In this document: positions 21,811-30,507 of the stretch, one piece after another
Position numbering within the stretch: the stretch's first letter is position 1
Layout: every line of letters begins with the position of its first letter
Assembly: GCA_019117105.1 (NCBI GenBank)
Contig: DXAH01000003.1
Location: 1 to 47,106 of the forward strand
Source: Duodenibacillus intestinigallinarum
GTDB taxonomy: Bacteria > Pseudomonadota > Gammaproteobacteria > Burkholderiales > Burkholderiaceae_F
Length of the DNA stretch: 47,106 nt
Direction: 5' to 3'
Notes under the pieces: generated by a model
Seen by the model: the letters and a program-made list of their open reading frames with translations, nothing else
Told to the model about the DNA's origin: nothing
Databases searched by the model: none
Made by a program: the position numbers and the translations under genes

Positions 21811-22749
21811 ATGCAGATTATCCGCGGCCTTCCCGGCCCCTCTCACAAACGCCCCTGCGCAGTCGCCATCGGAAATTTCGACGGCGTTCACCTCGGCCAC
21901 CAGCGACTCCTTCGCGCGGTGACTCAGGTAGCGCACGCCCGAGGGCTCGCTGCCGCCGTCGTCACGTTTGAACCGCATCCGCGCGAACTCTTCGGCAAAG
22001 ATCCCTTTGCCCGCATCTGCACGCTGCGCGACAAAATGACCGCCATTGCCGGCTGCGGCATTGATGCTGTCTACATCATGCCCTTTCACAAACGATTTGC
22101 CGCACTCTCGCCCGAAGCGTTTGCGCGCGAGATCCTCGCCGAAGGCATCAGTTGCCGTTGGGTGACGGTGGGCAACAATTTCCATTTTGGTGCAGGCGGC
22201 TCAGGTGACTTTTCCGAGCTCAAGCGTCTGGGCGAAACCTTAGGCTTTGAAGCCGTTGCCACCCCTTTGCTCTATCAATCTGACGAAAGAGTATCGAGTT
22301 CTCGCATTCGTGCTGCAATGGCATCGGGCGATCTTAATGAAGCGCAAACCATGCTTGGACGCCCCTACCGCGTCACCGGCCGTGTCATCCACGGCGCTGC
22401 GCTCGGCCGAACACTGGGATTTCCGACGCTCAATGTGGCAATGCTGCCTCCTGGCTCAAAGGCAGTCTGCGCCCTGCACGGCGTCTTTGCTGTGCGCGTC
22501 AAGGGGCTCGACGGCGAAACCGTATTCGGAGGCGCCGCAAGCCTCGGCTACAAGCCGACCGTTGCGTCCGAGCGCCGCTGGCTTCTCGAAACATTCGTCT
22601 TTAATTATTCCGGCAACGCGTACGGGCGCATCGTCGAAATTGAGTTCGTGCAAAAACTCAGAGACGAAAAGAAATTCTCGGGGCTCGAAGAGCTCAAGGA
22701 CGCCATCAACCGTGATGCCGAAACGGCGCGACGACTTTTAGGCGTCTGA
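21811..22749 (+). CDS. ribF: Bifunctional riboflavin kinase / FAD synthetase
   Basis: This 312-residue protein makes FMN and FAD from riboflavin in the cytoplasm. The N-terminal nucleotidyltransferase domain has IGNFDGVHLGHQ, FEPHPREL and VSSSRIR; the C-terminal kinase domain begins around GRPYRVTGRVIHGAALGRTLGFPTLN. Length and order are standard. It faces away from purN across a 294-base gap with a TATAAT at 21715-21720 but no matching -35. In many proteobacteria ribF precedes ileS-lspA; here those two genes are about 4.3 kb away, separated by the dcuC/lyase/LysR module, which suggests an insertion into the ancestral ribF-ileS-lspA order. Confidence 0.95.
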   Translation: MQIIRGLPGPSHKRPCAVAIGNFDGVHLGHQRLLRAVTQVAHARGLAAAVVTFEPHPRELFGKDPFARICTLRDKMTAIAGCGIDAVYIMPFHKRFAALSPEAFAREILAEGISCRWVTVGNNFHFGAGGSGDFSELKRLGETLGFEAVATPLLYQSDERVSSSRIRAAMASGDLNEAQTMLGRPYRVTGRVIHGAALGRTLGFPTLNVAMLPPGSKAVCALHGVFAVRVKGLDGETVFGGAASLGYKPTVASERRWLLETFVFNYSGNAYGRIVEIEFVQKLRDEKKFSGLEELKDAINRDAETARRLLGV

Positions 22750-22756
22750 AGCCACT

Positions 22757-22790
22757 AAAAAGCCCGTGTCACCTTGTGAGCTTCACGGGC
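22757..22790 (-). terminator. Rho-independent terminator of dcuC
   Basis: GCCCGTG/CACGGGC stem (22762-22768 and 22784-22790). On the minus strand it is followed by TTTTT. The same hairpin lies just after ribF. Confidence 0.8.
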
Positions 22791-22816
22791 CATTGTGTCT
22801 GAAGTCAGTCGCTTGA

Positions 22817-24184
22817 TCAGCCAAAGAAGATCTGATTGAAGATCAAGGTGGTGATCAACCCGAGTGTCATCGGAATCCAGGTGCGGCGCACGATGGCCAT
22901 GGGCGAGACGCCTGCGGCACCGGCCACTGCGATGATCACACCGGCCACCGGGCTCATGGCGCGAATCATGCCGCTTGCAAACTGCATCGGAGTGACCAGA
23001 GCTTCAACGGAGCCGCCGAAACCGGCCGCCACGTCCGGAGCCAAAGACGCAAACGATGAGTAAGCACCGACGCCGGAACCCGTCAAGAACGTCACGAGCG
23101 ACACGATCGCCGTCAGAATTACAGTCATCACACCCATGCCGGCACCCACGCCGTTGGCCGAGTTGATGATGACGTCAATGAGCCCCGAAGTCTTCAGCCC
23201 GGTGGCAAAGAACTCAGCGCAGATGATCAGGGCCACAATACCCGTAAACATCTTGCCCATGGCCTGGAACATAGCCATGCCATCCTTAAAGATCTTCTTT
23301 ACATCGCGCAGGCGGATCCATTCGACGATTACCACGAGCACCCACACCATGAAGAGTGCAGCCACCGTATCGAGCTTGATCGAAGAGACGACAAGTTTGG
23401 AGAAGATGATCAGCAATGCAATCGGAAGCACCGGGAAGAAGGCATACCACTTGGGCACAACCGGAACGTCCACTTTCTTAACTTCCACGACTTCAGCGAC
23501 CTGATCGTCACCCTTCTTGTCGTAGTAGCGCTGCACGAAATAGTGCGCGATCGCGGCGACGATCAGAGTCGGGATTGCGAGCGGCAACTGATACTGAACG
23601 AGGTAGATGATCGGATCAAGACCGCCCACCTTGGCAGCCAGACTGGCGGTACCTGCCGTCGGGGCAAAGGTCATGCCTGCCGACGTACCGATCACGGCAG
23701 CGGCCGCTGCGGCAGAAACGCCCACAGCCTTGAGAATCGGGAACAAAGCCACCAACAGAAGCATGGCAAGGCCCGCCGCAGACGGAATCACGGTCACAAG
23801 CATTTGACCGACGACATACCCGAAAGCCAGCACAAGGTAAGGAGCCTTCAGGGCCGAAAGCGGTTTGACGGCTACGTCCACAAGCGCCTTGGCAGCGCCG
23901 ATTCGGTCCATATAAGCTGCAAAGCCGCCGGCAGTCATGATGAGAAAGCCGATGCCTGAACTCTGCTTGGTGGCAATAGACTTCAAAGTCGCGAAAATAT
24001 CAAAGAGCCAAAATCCTGACGGTTTGACACCCTTCGGAAGGAAACCGACGCCGGCAAGCGCTACGCAGATCAAAATAGCCAGACCTGCAAACAACAGCAC
24101 CATATGCGTCTGCACGCGCTTGATCAGCGCCCAGCCAGCGATCACTGTCACGATCACGGCAATCAGAGGCAATACCGAAGACAT
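22817..24184 (-). CDS. dcuC: DcuC-family anaerobic C4-dicarboxylate transporter
   Basis: This 455-residue inner-membrane carrier has about 12 hydrophobic segments and the DcuC signature regions, including GIGFLIMTAGGFAAYMDRIGAA, VTVIPSAAGLAMLLL, GTSAGMTFAPTAGTASLA and TGSGVGAYSSFASLAP. DcuC proteins move succinate, fumarate, malate or aspartate and often exchange them during anaerobic growth. A very strong CTAAGGAG site precedes the ATG. The gene lies 25 bases after an argininosuccinate lyase-like gene in one operon, so exchange of the lyase substrate or its fumarate product is likely. A terminator follows. Specific substrates are inferred. Confidence 0.9.
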   Translation of the reverse strand: MSSVLPLIAVIVTVIAGWALIKRVQTHMVLLFAGLAILICVALAGVGFLPKGVKPSGFWLFDIFATLKSIATKQSSGIGFLIMTAGGFAAYMDRIGAAKALVDVAVKPLSALKAPYLVLAFGYVVGQMLVTVIPSAAGLAMLLLVALFPILKAVGVSAAAAAAVIGTSAGMTFAPTAGTASLAAKVGGLDPIIYLVQYQLPLAIPTLIVAAIAHYFVQRYYDKKGDDQVAEVVEVKKVDVPVVPKWYAFFPVLPIALLIIFSKLVVSSIKLDTVAALFMVWVLVVIVEWIRLRDVKKIFKDGMAMFQAMGKMFTGIVALIICAEFFATGLKTSGLIDVIINSANGVGAGMGVMTVILTAIVSLVTFLTGSGVGAYSSFASLAPDVAAGFGGSVEALVTPMQFASGMIRAMSPVAGVIIAVAGAAGVSPMAIVRRTWIPMTLGLITTLIFNQIFFG

Positions 24185-24209
24185 TTTGTTATCTCCTTAG
24201 AGTTGGAAT

Positions 24210-25634
24210 TTATAGATGTTCGGCAAAGGCGGCCTCGAGTCCTGCGATGGCGTCGGTCACCTGTTGACGCATCGCGTTCGTCTTGCCCTGTTCGGCCTTG
24301 AGCGCGGCGGCAAAGTCCGCGAGCATCGCCTCGACCTCTGCGGGAGCGGCGCTGCCCTTGGTCTTTCGGTTGGCAATGATCTTACGCGGATCAAGCGCCT
24401 CGAGAAATTCTTCCTTACTCATAGGCAGCACTTCGGGACCTTCGGGGAACTCCTCGCGAATTTCTTCAACATAGATGCGCTGCATCTGTTCGTACGGGAA
24501 GTCCTGCGGCAAAACATTGTTGGCTCGCGCCCAGGAAACCATGCGGCTGGCGACGTGGTGACCAATGCGAAACGGCAGTCCGTGGTCGTGCATCAGGCGA
24601 TCGGCGATTTCCTGCGAAGCCGTCCAGTCGCTGTTCAATTCTTCGAGCGCTCGCGCAGGATTGATGCGAAGCGCGTTCAGCACTTTGAGGAAGCGCTCCA
24701 GCATGGAGACTGCGGACTTCGTCATGCGACCGTTCTTAGCCACGCTCTTTCCGTCAACCATGCCGGGAACGAGATTGTGTACGCGCGTAAAGACCGCGGT
24801 CATTTCCGAGACGACGTCGCTGGCGTCACCGCGACAGTTATTCATGAGGCCCGGATTGCGCTTTTGCGGCATGGCCGAAGAGACGTACGTGTTTTCTCCT
24901 CCTTCCTGCAAAATGATCCAGGGGCGGCTCTGAGCGTACTGCACCATGATGTCGTTGATCATGGAGCCGACGTGCACGCCGACGGAAGCGGCGACCGACG
25001 ACACTTCAAGCGCAAAGTCAACAGGCGTCTCGCACGTACAGTCAAAGGCGTTCAGGCGCGGGCGGTCAAAGCCAAGGAGCTTGGCCATGTCATCGCGGTT
25101 CAGGGGCCAGCCCGTACCGTTTAGCACGGTCGCGCCCATCGGGCACTCGTTGTAACGCACGAGGCACTGGTTTAAACGTTCGCGATCGCGCAGGAAGGCG
25201 GCGGAAAAACCCAACAGATAGTGTGCGTAGCTGTTGGGCTGCGCGGCTACGCCGTTGGTGTAGTTAGGCACCACCGTGTCGCGATGTTCTTCGGCCAAGG
25301 AAAGGATCTTGGCGATCACCGCATCGAGCGCCTCGCACAGCTCAAACGTCTGCTCGCGCAGAATAGCCACTCGCATCGTCGAGAGAATGTCCTGACTTGA
25401 ACGGCCCGCGTGCAGAATCGTCACTTCGGGGCCCGTAGCGGCTATCACCATCGGTTCGTAGGCGATGTACTTCTTGACGCGTTTTGAGGCATCGACGTCG
25501 GCCTCCTTTTCAACGGCGGCAATGCCGCGGGCAGCAAGCTTGGCCGTCGCTTCGTCGAGAAGCTTCTCTCGGCTGTTGGACACTACGCTTGCTTTGTTGA
25601 TCTGGCTGATCCAGTAGAACTCGTCGTGAATCAC
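24210..25634 (-). CDS. Argininosuccinate lyase-like enzyme (fumarase/aspartase superfamily)
   Basis: This 474-residue protein belongs to the superfamily that eliminates fumarate from N-substituted aspartates. It resembles ArgH: HAGRSSQDILSTMR matches HxGRSRNDQ, PNYTNGVAAQPNSYAHYLLG matches the TxxQ-type helix, GATVLNGTGWPLNR matches the AGTGFPIDR region, and SSAMPQKRNPGLMN is the family signature. The N-terminus differs from true ArgH (no LWGGRF) and several positions are changed (HTGRSRND to HAGRSSQD), so it may act on another aspartyl adduct, as ethylenediamine-disuccinate lyase does. It starts at a GTG with AGGGAG upstream. It is cotranscribed with dcuC and divergent from a LysR regulator, which points to catabolism rather than arginine synthesis. 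Confidence 0.85.
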   Translation of the reverse strand: MIHDEFYWISQINKASVVSNSREKLLDEATAKLAARGIAAVEKEADVDASKRVKKYIAYEPMVIAATGPEVTILHAGRSSQDILSTMRVAILREQTFELCEALDAVIAKILSLAEEHRDTVVPNYTNGVAAQPNSYAHYLLGFSAAFLRDRERLNQCLVRYNECPMGATVLNGTGWPLNRDDMAKLLGFDRPRLNAFDCTCETPVDFALEVSSVAASVGVHVGSMINDIMVQYAQSRPWIILQEGGENTYVSSAMPQKRNPGLMNNCRGDASDVVSEMTAVFTRVHNLVPGMVDGKSVAKNGRMTKSAVSMLERFLKVLNALRINPARALEELNSDWTASQEIADRLMHDHGLPFRIGHHVASRMVSWARANNVLPQDFPYEQMQRIYVEEIREEFPEGPEVLPMSKEEFLEALDPRKIIANRKTKGSAAPAEVEAMLADFAAALKAEQGKTNAMRQQVTDAIAGLEAAFAEHL

Positions 25635-25663
25635 GGCAAATTGCTCCCTAATGAAAGAGAATA

Positions 25664-25690
25664 AACGGATACTTGTCGACAGTATCCGTT
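25664..25690. promoter_or_regulatory. Inverted repeat upstream of the lyase gene, candidate operator
   Basis: Perfect 10-bp arms AACGGATACT (25664-25673) and AGTATCCGTT (25681-25690) with a 7-base centre containing GTCGAC. It lies 30-56 bases before the lyase GTG. No T tract follows on either strand. Confidence 0.5.
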
Positions 25691-25728
25691 GGTCGCCTTC
25701 TCAATACAATTTGTTTTTGTCAAACTTA

Positions 25729-25747
25729 ATTTGCGTAATACGCAAAT
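25729..25747. promoter_or_regulatory. LysR-type binding site between the LysR gene and the lyase operon
   Basis: A perfect 9-bp dyad around one base, ATTTGCGTA-A-TACGCAAAT, containing the T-N11-A core TGCGTAATACGCA. It lies 51 bases upstream of the LysR start, the usual recognition site position for autoregulation and divergent activation. Confidence 0.65.
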
Positions 25748-25798
25748 AAATGAAAGAATCAACGCATCTTATGTGTCTGGTTTCTCGGAGACTTTGCC

Positions 25799-26785
25799 GT
25801 GTCCAAACTCGACGACCTCGCCGCCTGGCGCTACTTCATCACCTTCGCCAAAACCGGGACGCTGTCGGCAGCAGCCTCGGCGCTCGGCGTTGATGTCTCC
25901 AACCTCTCACGGGCGATCGCAGGACTGGAAAAAGCGCTCGGTTGCGATCTGATCCGCCACAACTCTCGTCCGATGGAGCTCTCGGAAACGGGCAAACTGG
26001 TTCTCAAACGCATGACGCCGATTCTTCGCGCGCACGATTCATTGATGCAAAAGATCATTGACGACAACAGTGCGCTTACCGGCAATATCCGCCTATCCTC
26101 GGCTCCCGGCTTTGCCGCAAGGCGCCTTACGCCGTTGCTACAACGTTTTCAGCAGCTGCACCCGCAGATCACGGTGGAGATTTTGAGTGGCTTCAAACCG
26201 GCCGACGTGCAAAAGGGCTTGTGCGACGTGGCAACCATCACCGGAGAACCGACACTTTCGGGATTGTGCTATATGAGCCGCGGCCGCAACGTCTATCTGC
26301 CGGTCGCAAGTCCCGCCTATATTCAAAAGCACGGCATGCCACTCGACCCCGTGAGCCTGCGCCTGCACACGGGACTTGTTTACAACGGCCCCGTTCGTGA
26401 AGAGACCAAAATGCTCTACCGAGGCAACAAGGCCGAACCGATCACCTACGCCTCCTGCATCCGCTCCACCGACATCCTGGCGATTCGCTCCGCTCTTCTC
26501 GAAGGCATGGGTGTGGCCGTTGATATGCCGCTTGTGCAGATCTACGAAGATCTGCTCGCGGGGCGACTCGTCGCCATTTTGCCCGGCTGGTTTCATCCGC
26601 CCGTGGAGTGCTTCATTGTGGCAAGCCACGAGGCCTGGCACATGAAGCGCGTACGCATCTTTCTGGAGTGGTACGCCAGAGAAATGCAAGCGCTCTTTGC
26701 TTCGTATGAAGCGCAGGTTTCCGATGTGGTGGGTCTTCCCAAAGACAATGGCAAGTACGATCGCAACAAGCTCTACCGAACTTAG
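25799..26785 (+). CDS. LysR-family transcriptional regulator
   Basis: This 328-residue regulator has the N-terminal winged helix-turn-helix (LDDLAAWRYFITFAKTGTLS, AAASALGVDVSNLSRAIAGLEKALGC) and a periplasmic-binding-protein-like effector domain from about residue 95. The start is a GTG with GGAG 8 bases upstream. It is divergent from the lyase-dcuC operon, with a LysR-type dyad between them. The simple inference is that it activates that operon when a C4-dicarboxylate or N-substituted aspartate is present. The effector is not identifiable from sequence. Confidence 0.9.
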   Translation: MSKLDDLAAWRYFITFAKTGTLSAAASALGVDVSNLSRAIAGLEKALGCDLIRHNSRPMELSETGKLVLKRMTPILRAHDSLMQKIIDDNSALTGNIRLSSAPGFAARRLTPLLQRFQQLHPQITVEILSGFKPADVQKGLCDVATITGEPTLSGLCYMSRGRNVYLPVASPAYIQKHGMPLDPVSLRLHTGLVYNGPVREETKMLYRGNKAEPITYASCIRSTDILAIRSALLEGMGVAVDMPLVQIYEDLLAGRLVAILPGWFHPPVECFIVASHEAWHMKRVRIFLEWYAREMQALFASYEAQVSDVVGLPKDNGKYDRNKLYRT

Positions 26786-26947
26786 GCTCAATCCAGGGAA
26801 TTAAGCACGCAGCAAATTTCACAATAACGCAATGTCGTATAAGAAGATCCGACATGCGTTTAATCGTCAAGAACGCACCGGACCTAAGCAGGCTTACCTA
26901 TGGAAATCTGCAGTGTTCTCCCTGTAAACTAACATCTCGTTGCGCCC

Positions 26948-26976
26948 GCGCCTCTTTCATGACGGCGCTCTTTTTT
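26948..26976 (+). terminator. Small hairpin with T6 upstream of ileS, possible leader terminator
   Basis: GCGCC/GGCGC (26948-26952 and 26964-26968) followed after two bases by six T residues. It could end the LysR transcript or attenuate ileS; the stem is short. Confidence 0.35.
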
Positions 26977-27043
26977 CGCGCACCTCAAAATTCAATTCTT
27001 TTCAATCTTTCAGAAGAGCCCGAGGGGGCCTGGAGACTGACAC

Positions 27044-29914
27044 ATGGCTAAAGCCGATAAAGCCGGCAATACGGCAAAGTACCCGCTTAATCTTCCCGAC
27101 ACAGCATTCCCGATGCGCGGCGATTTGCCCAAGCGCGAACCCGTCTGGGTTGCCGACTGGGAAAAACGCGATCTCTACCACACGATTCAGAACGCCTGCA
27201 AAGGCCGCCGCAACCGTTTCGTTCTGCACGACGGCCCGCCGTATGCCAACGGTGAAATTCACCTCGGCCATGCCTTAAACAAGATTCTCAAGGACATCGT
27301 CAACAAGACCAAGCTCTTGGAAGGCTACGACGTCCCCTACGTGCCGGGCTGGGACTGCCACGGCATGCCGATCGAAATTCAGATCGAAAAGATGTACGGC
27401 AAGGGACTCGAAAAGACCGACCTGATGGCCAAGGCCCGCGCCTATGCCAAGGAACAGGTCGCCAAGCAGAAAGCCGGCTTCAAGCGTCTGGGCGTTCTCG
27501 CCGACTGGGAAAATCCGTACCTGACGATGCGTCCTGAAACGGAAGCCGCCGAAATCCGCACGCTTGCCCGCATCGTGAAGAAGGGCTACGTGTACCGCGG
27601 CCTGAAGCCCGTGAACTGGTGCTTTGACTGCTGCTCGGCTCTTGCCGAAGCTGAAGTCGAATACGCTGATCGTGAAAGCTACGCCATCGACGTCGCCTTC
27701 CCGCTTTCCGAAGAAGACAAGCCCAAAGTCGAAGAACTGATGGGCGTGAAGATTGAAAAGCCCTGCTACACGGTGATCTGGACTACGACGCCGTGGACGA
27801 TTCCGGCCAACCAGGCCATCAACATGCACCCGGATCTGTCGTACGCGCTCGTGGACTGCGGCAACAAGTACCTGATTCTGGGCACCAACCTTGTGGAAGA
27901 TTGCCTCAAGCGCTACAAGCTCGAGGGCAAGATCGTCGGAGAAACCAACGGCAAAAACCTCGATCACGTCCGCTTCATGCACCCCTTCAGCCAATTGCAC
28001 GAAGGCTTCAAGCGCTTCTCGCCGGTGTTCCTCGGTGAATACGTGGAAGCCACGAGCGGTACGGGCGTCGTGCACTCGGCTCCGGCCTACGGCCTGGACG
28101 ACTTTGTGTCGTGCAAGGCCAACGGCATGACCAACGATCAGATTCTCAACCCGGTGATGGGCAACGGCGTCTATGCCGACTGGCTCCCGCTCTTCGGCGG
28201 TCTCAACATCTGGAAGGCTCAGCCCAAGATTGTTGACACGATGCGCGTGGCGGGCGTGCTGCTTAACTGCGAAATGATCCAGCACAGCTACATGCACTGC
28301 TGGCGCCACAAGACGCCGCTCATCTATCGTGCAACGGCTCAGTGGTTCATCCGCATGGACAAGCCCACGGCCGACACCAAGGGCGTGCTCAACACCGAAG
28401 CCGAAGAAAAGAGCCTGCGCGAAACGGCTCTGGCAGGTGTCGATGCCACCAAGTTCATCCCGTCCTGGGGCTACAACCGTTTGCACGCCATGATCGAGAA
28501 CCGTCCCGACTGGTGCATCTCGCGTCAGCGCAACTGGGGCGTTCCCCTGCCCTTCTTCATGAACAAGGCAACGGGTGAACTGCATCCGCGTACGCTCGAA
28601 ATCATGGAAGAAGTCGCCCAACGCGTTGAAAAAGAAGGCATCGAAGCCTGGGTGAAGGCCAAGGCCGAAGACTTCATGCCCGCCGAAGAAGCCGCTCAGT
28701 ACGACAAGACCACCGACATTCTCGACGTGTGGTTCGACTCCGGTTCCACGTACGAAACCGTGATGAACGGCTCGCACAAAGACGTCTACGACGGCAAGCC
28801 TCACTGCGACCTCTACCTTGAAGGCAGCGATCAGCACCGCGGCTGGTTCCATTCCTCCCTGTTGACGAGTTCCATCCTCTACGGCCGTCCGCCCTACGAT
28901 GCGCTTCTCACGCACGGCTTCCTCGTCGACGAAGAAGGCAAGAAGATGTCCAAGTCTCGCGGCAATGCCATGGGTCCGAAGGAAATCTACGAAAAGTACG
29001 GCGCCGAAATCTGCCGTCTCTGGGTGGCTCAGACCGACTACACAGGCGACCTGCGTATCGGCCCGACCATCATCAAGGGTGTTGTCGACAGCTACCGCCG
29101 CATCCGCAACACGCTGCGATTCCTGCTTGCCAACACGAACGACTTCGACATCAATAAGGATGCCGTGCCGGTCGATCAGATGCTCGAGCTTGATCGCTGG
29201 GCGCTGGCTCGCGTTGCCGAGCTTCAAAAGCAGATCATTGAGTCAAATGAAACCTATAGCTTCCAGCAAGTCGCCACTCTTTTGATGGGCTTTGCCACCG
29301 ACGACCTGGGCAGTTTCTACCTCGACATCCTCAAGGACCGTCTCTACACCACGAAGACCGACGGTCTGCCGCGCCGCAGCGCTCAGACCGCCCTGTGGCA
29401 CATCACGGCGGCCTATCTGCGTCTGATGGCTCCGATCCTTTCCTTTACGGCCGAAGAAGCCTTTGCGATCTTCAGCCCGAACAAGGAAGGTACGATCTTT
29501 ACCGAGCTCTATCACACGGTGCCCGCTGTCGAAGGCTCCGAAGCGCTGCTCGCCAAATGGTCGACGATCCGCGACGTTCGCGCCGAAGTGCTCAAGAAGA
29601 TCGAAGAGCTGCGCATGCAAAGCCTTGTGGGCTCGAGCCTGCAGGCCGAATGCAAGATCGCCGCAAGCGGTGAAACATACGAGACCCTCGCGGGCCTGGG
29701 CGAAGAACTCAAGTTCGTGATGATGACCTCGCGCGCCGAACTCGTGAAAAACGAAGGTGACTTGGAAATCACGGTTACCGCCACCGAGCAGAAGAAGTGC
29801 TGCCGCTGCTGGCACTACGTTCCGAGCGTGGGCAACAATGCCGAACATCCGGAACTGTGCGAACGGTGCCTCACGAACCTCTTCGGCGCCGGCGAAGTCC
29901 GCACCAAGGCCTAA
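27044..29914 (+). CDS. ileS: Isoleucyl-tRNA synthetase
   Basis: This 956-residue class I synthetase charges tRNA-Ile. It has the HIGH-type motif HLGH (residues 73-76), GWDCHGMPIE, the editing domain in the middle, the KMSKS loop (about residues 633-638), and a C-terminal zinc finger CCRCWHY...CERC. This is the bacterial eukaryote-unlike type (IleS1) with a full zinc domain. It is followed 5 bases later by lspA, the normal proteobacterial arrangement. Upstream is a gene-free leader of 258 bases without a clear promoter match. Confidence 0.98.
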   Translation: MAKADKAGNTAKYPLNLPDTAFPMRGDLPKREPVWVADWEKRDLYHTIQNACKGRRNRFVLHDGPPYANGEIHLGHALNKILKDIVNKTKLLEGYDVPYVPGWDCHGMPIEIQIEKMYGKGLEKTDLMAKARAYAKEQVAKQKAGFKRLGVLADWENPYLTMRPETEAAEIRTLARIVKKGYVYRGLKPVNWCFDCCSALAEAEVEYADRESYAIDVAFPLSEEDKPKVEELMGVKIEKPCYTVIWTTTPWTIPANQAINMHPDLSYALVDCGNKYLILGTNLVEDCLKRYKLEGKIVGETNGKNLDHVRFMHPFSQLHEGFKRFSPVFLGEYVEATSGTGVVHSAPAYGLDDFVSCKANGMTNDQILNPVMGNGVYADWLPLFGGLNIWKAQPKIVDTMRVAGVLLNCEMIQHSYMHCWRHKTPLIYRATAQWFIRMDKPTADTKGVLNTEAEEKSLRETALAGVDATKFIPSWGYNRLHAMIENRPDWCISRQRNWGVPLPFFMNKATGELHPRTLEIMEEVAQRVEKEGIEAWVKAKAEDFMPAEEAAQYDKTTDILDVWFDSGSTYETVMNGSHKDVYDGKPHCDLYLEGSDQHRGWFHSSLLTSSILYGRPPYDALLTHGFLVDEEGKKMSKSRGNAMGPKEIYEKYGAEICRLWVAQTDYTGDLRIGPTIIKGVVDSYRRIRNTLRFLLANTNDFDINKDAVPVDQMLELDRWALARVAELQKQIIESNETYSFQQVATLLMGFATDDLGSFYLDILKDRLYTTKTDGLPRRSAQTALWHITAAYLRLMAPILSFTAEEAFAIFSPNKEGTIFTELYHTVPAVEGSEALLAKWSTIRDVRAEVLKKIEELRMQSLVGSSLQAECKIAASGETYETLAGLGEELKFVMMTSRAELVKNEGDLEITVTATEQKKCCRCWHYVPSVGNNAEHPELCERCLTNLFGAGEVRTKA

Positions 29915-29919
29915 ACGCC

Positions 29920-30423
29920 GTGACCGAGATCAATCGATCTGCACCCCGGAGCCCCGCTCCGGGGCGTTTTGTCCTCTGGCTTGCGGCAGCGTTCGTGTTG
30001 CTCGTTGTCGACCGGATCACGAAGGTCGCCGTCATCGATACGCTCGCGTACGGCGCCTTTGTCCCTGTCACGCCCTTTTTCAATCTTTGCCACGTTCGCA
30101 ACACGGGCGCGGCCTTTTCGTTTCTGGGTGACGCAGGCGGGTGGCAAATTTTCGCCTTCGCGGGCATTGCCCTGCTTGTGACTGCAGCGTGTCTGTTCTT
30201 TCTGTGGCGTCACGCCAAGCGCACACTCTTTGCCTTCTCGATGTCCCTGGTGATTTCAGGCGCCCTGGGCAACCTCTGGGACCGCCTCGTCTACGGCTAC
30301 GTCACGGACTTTCTCGACTTTCACGCGTTTGGCTACCACTGGCCGGCTTTTAACGTGGCCGACATCTGCATTTGCGTGGGGGCGGCACTCCTGGTGTTCG
30401 ACGAATTCCGCCGAGAAAGGTAA
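29920..30423 (+). CDS. lspA: Lipoprotein signal peptidase (signal peptidase II)
   Basis: This 167-residue inner-membrane aspartyl protease cleaves prolipoprotein signal peptides after lipidation. It has four hydrophobic segments, and the active-site regions are GNLWDRLVYGYVTDFLDF and FNVADICICVG, which carry the two catalytic aspartates. The start is a GTG 5 bases after the ileS stop, shown by the family N-terminus; the open frame itself extends upstream inside ileS. It would process the lipoprotein encoded at 11186. Confidence 0.95.
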   Translation: MTEINRSAPRSPAPGRFVLWLAAAFVLLVVDRITKVAVIDTLAYGAFVPVTPFFNLCHVRNTGAAFSFLGDAGGWQIFAFAGIALLVTAACLFFLWRHAKRTLFAFSMSLVISGALGNLWDRLVYGYVTDFLDFHAFGYHWPAFNVADICICVGAALLVFDEFRRER

Positions 30424-30453
30424 GCTTTCTGTCCTCAGTACAGCCTCAAACAG

Positions 30454-30487
30454 AAAAACCGTGTCCGAAAGCAAGACGCGGTTTTTT
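30454..30487 (+). terminator. Rho-independent terminator of ileS-lspA
   Basis: AAAAACCGTGTC and GACGCGGTTTTT arms (one wobble) followed by a long T run; the A-rich left arm lets it work for the convergent pdxY as well. Confidence 0.85.
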
Positions 30488-30507
30488 GTTTTTTTCACAA
30501 CTCTCTG

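Noticed and set aside
26786..27043. T-box leader before ileS
   Set aside because: No specifier loop or T-box sequence (TGGNACCGCG) is visible, and T-boxes are not expected in this lineage.
27275..29227. 650-codon open frame antisense to ileS
   Set aside because: It is a by-product of GC-biased third positions in ileS. The translation is low-complexity Val/His/Ala-rich with no recognisable family.
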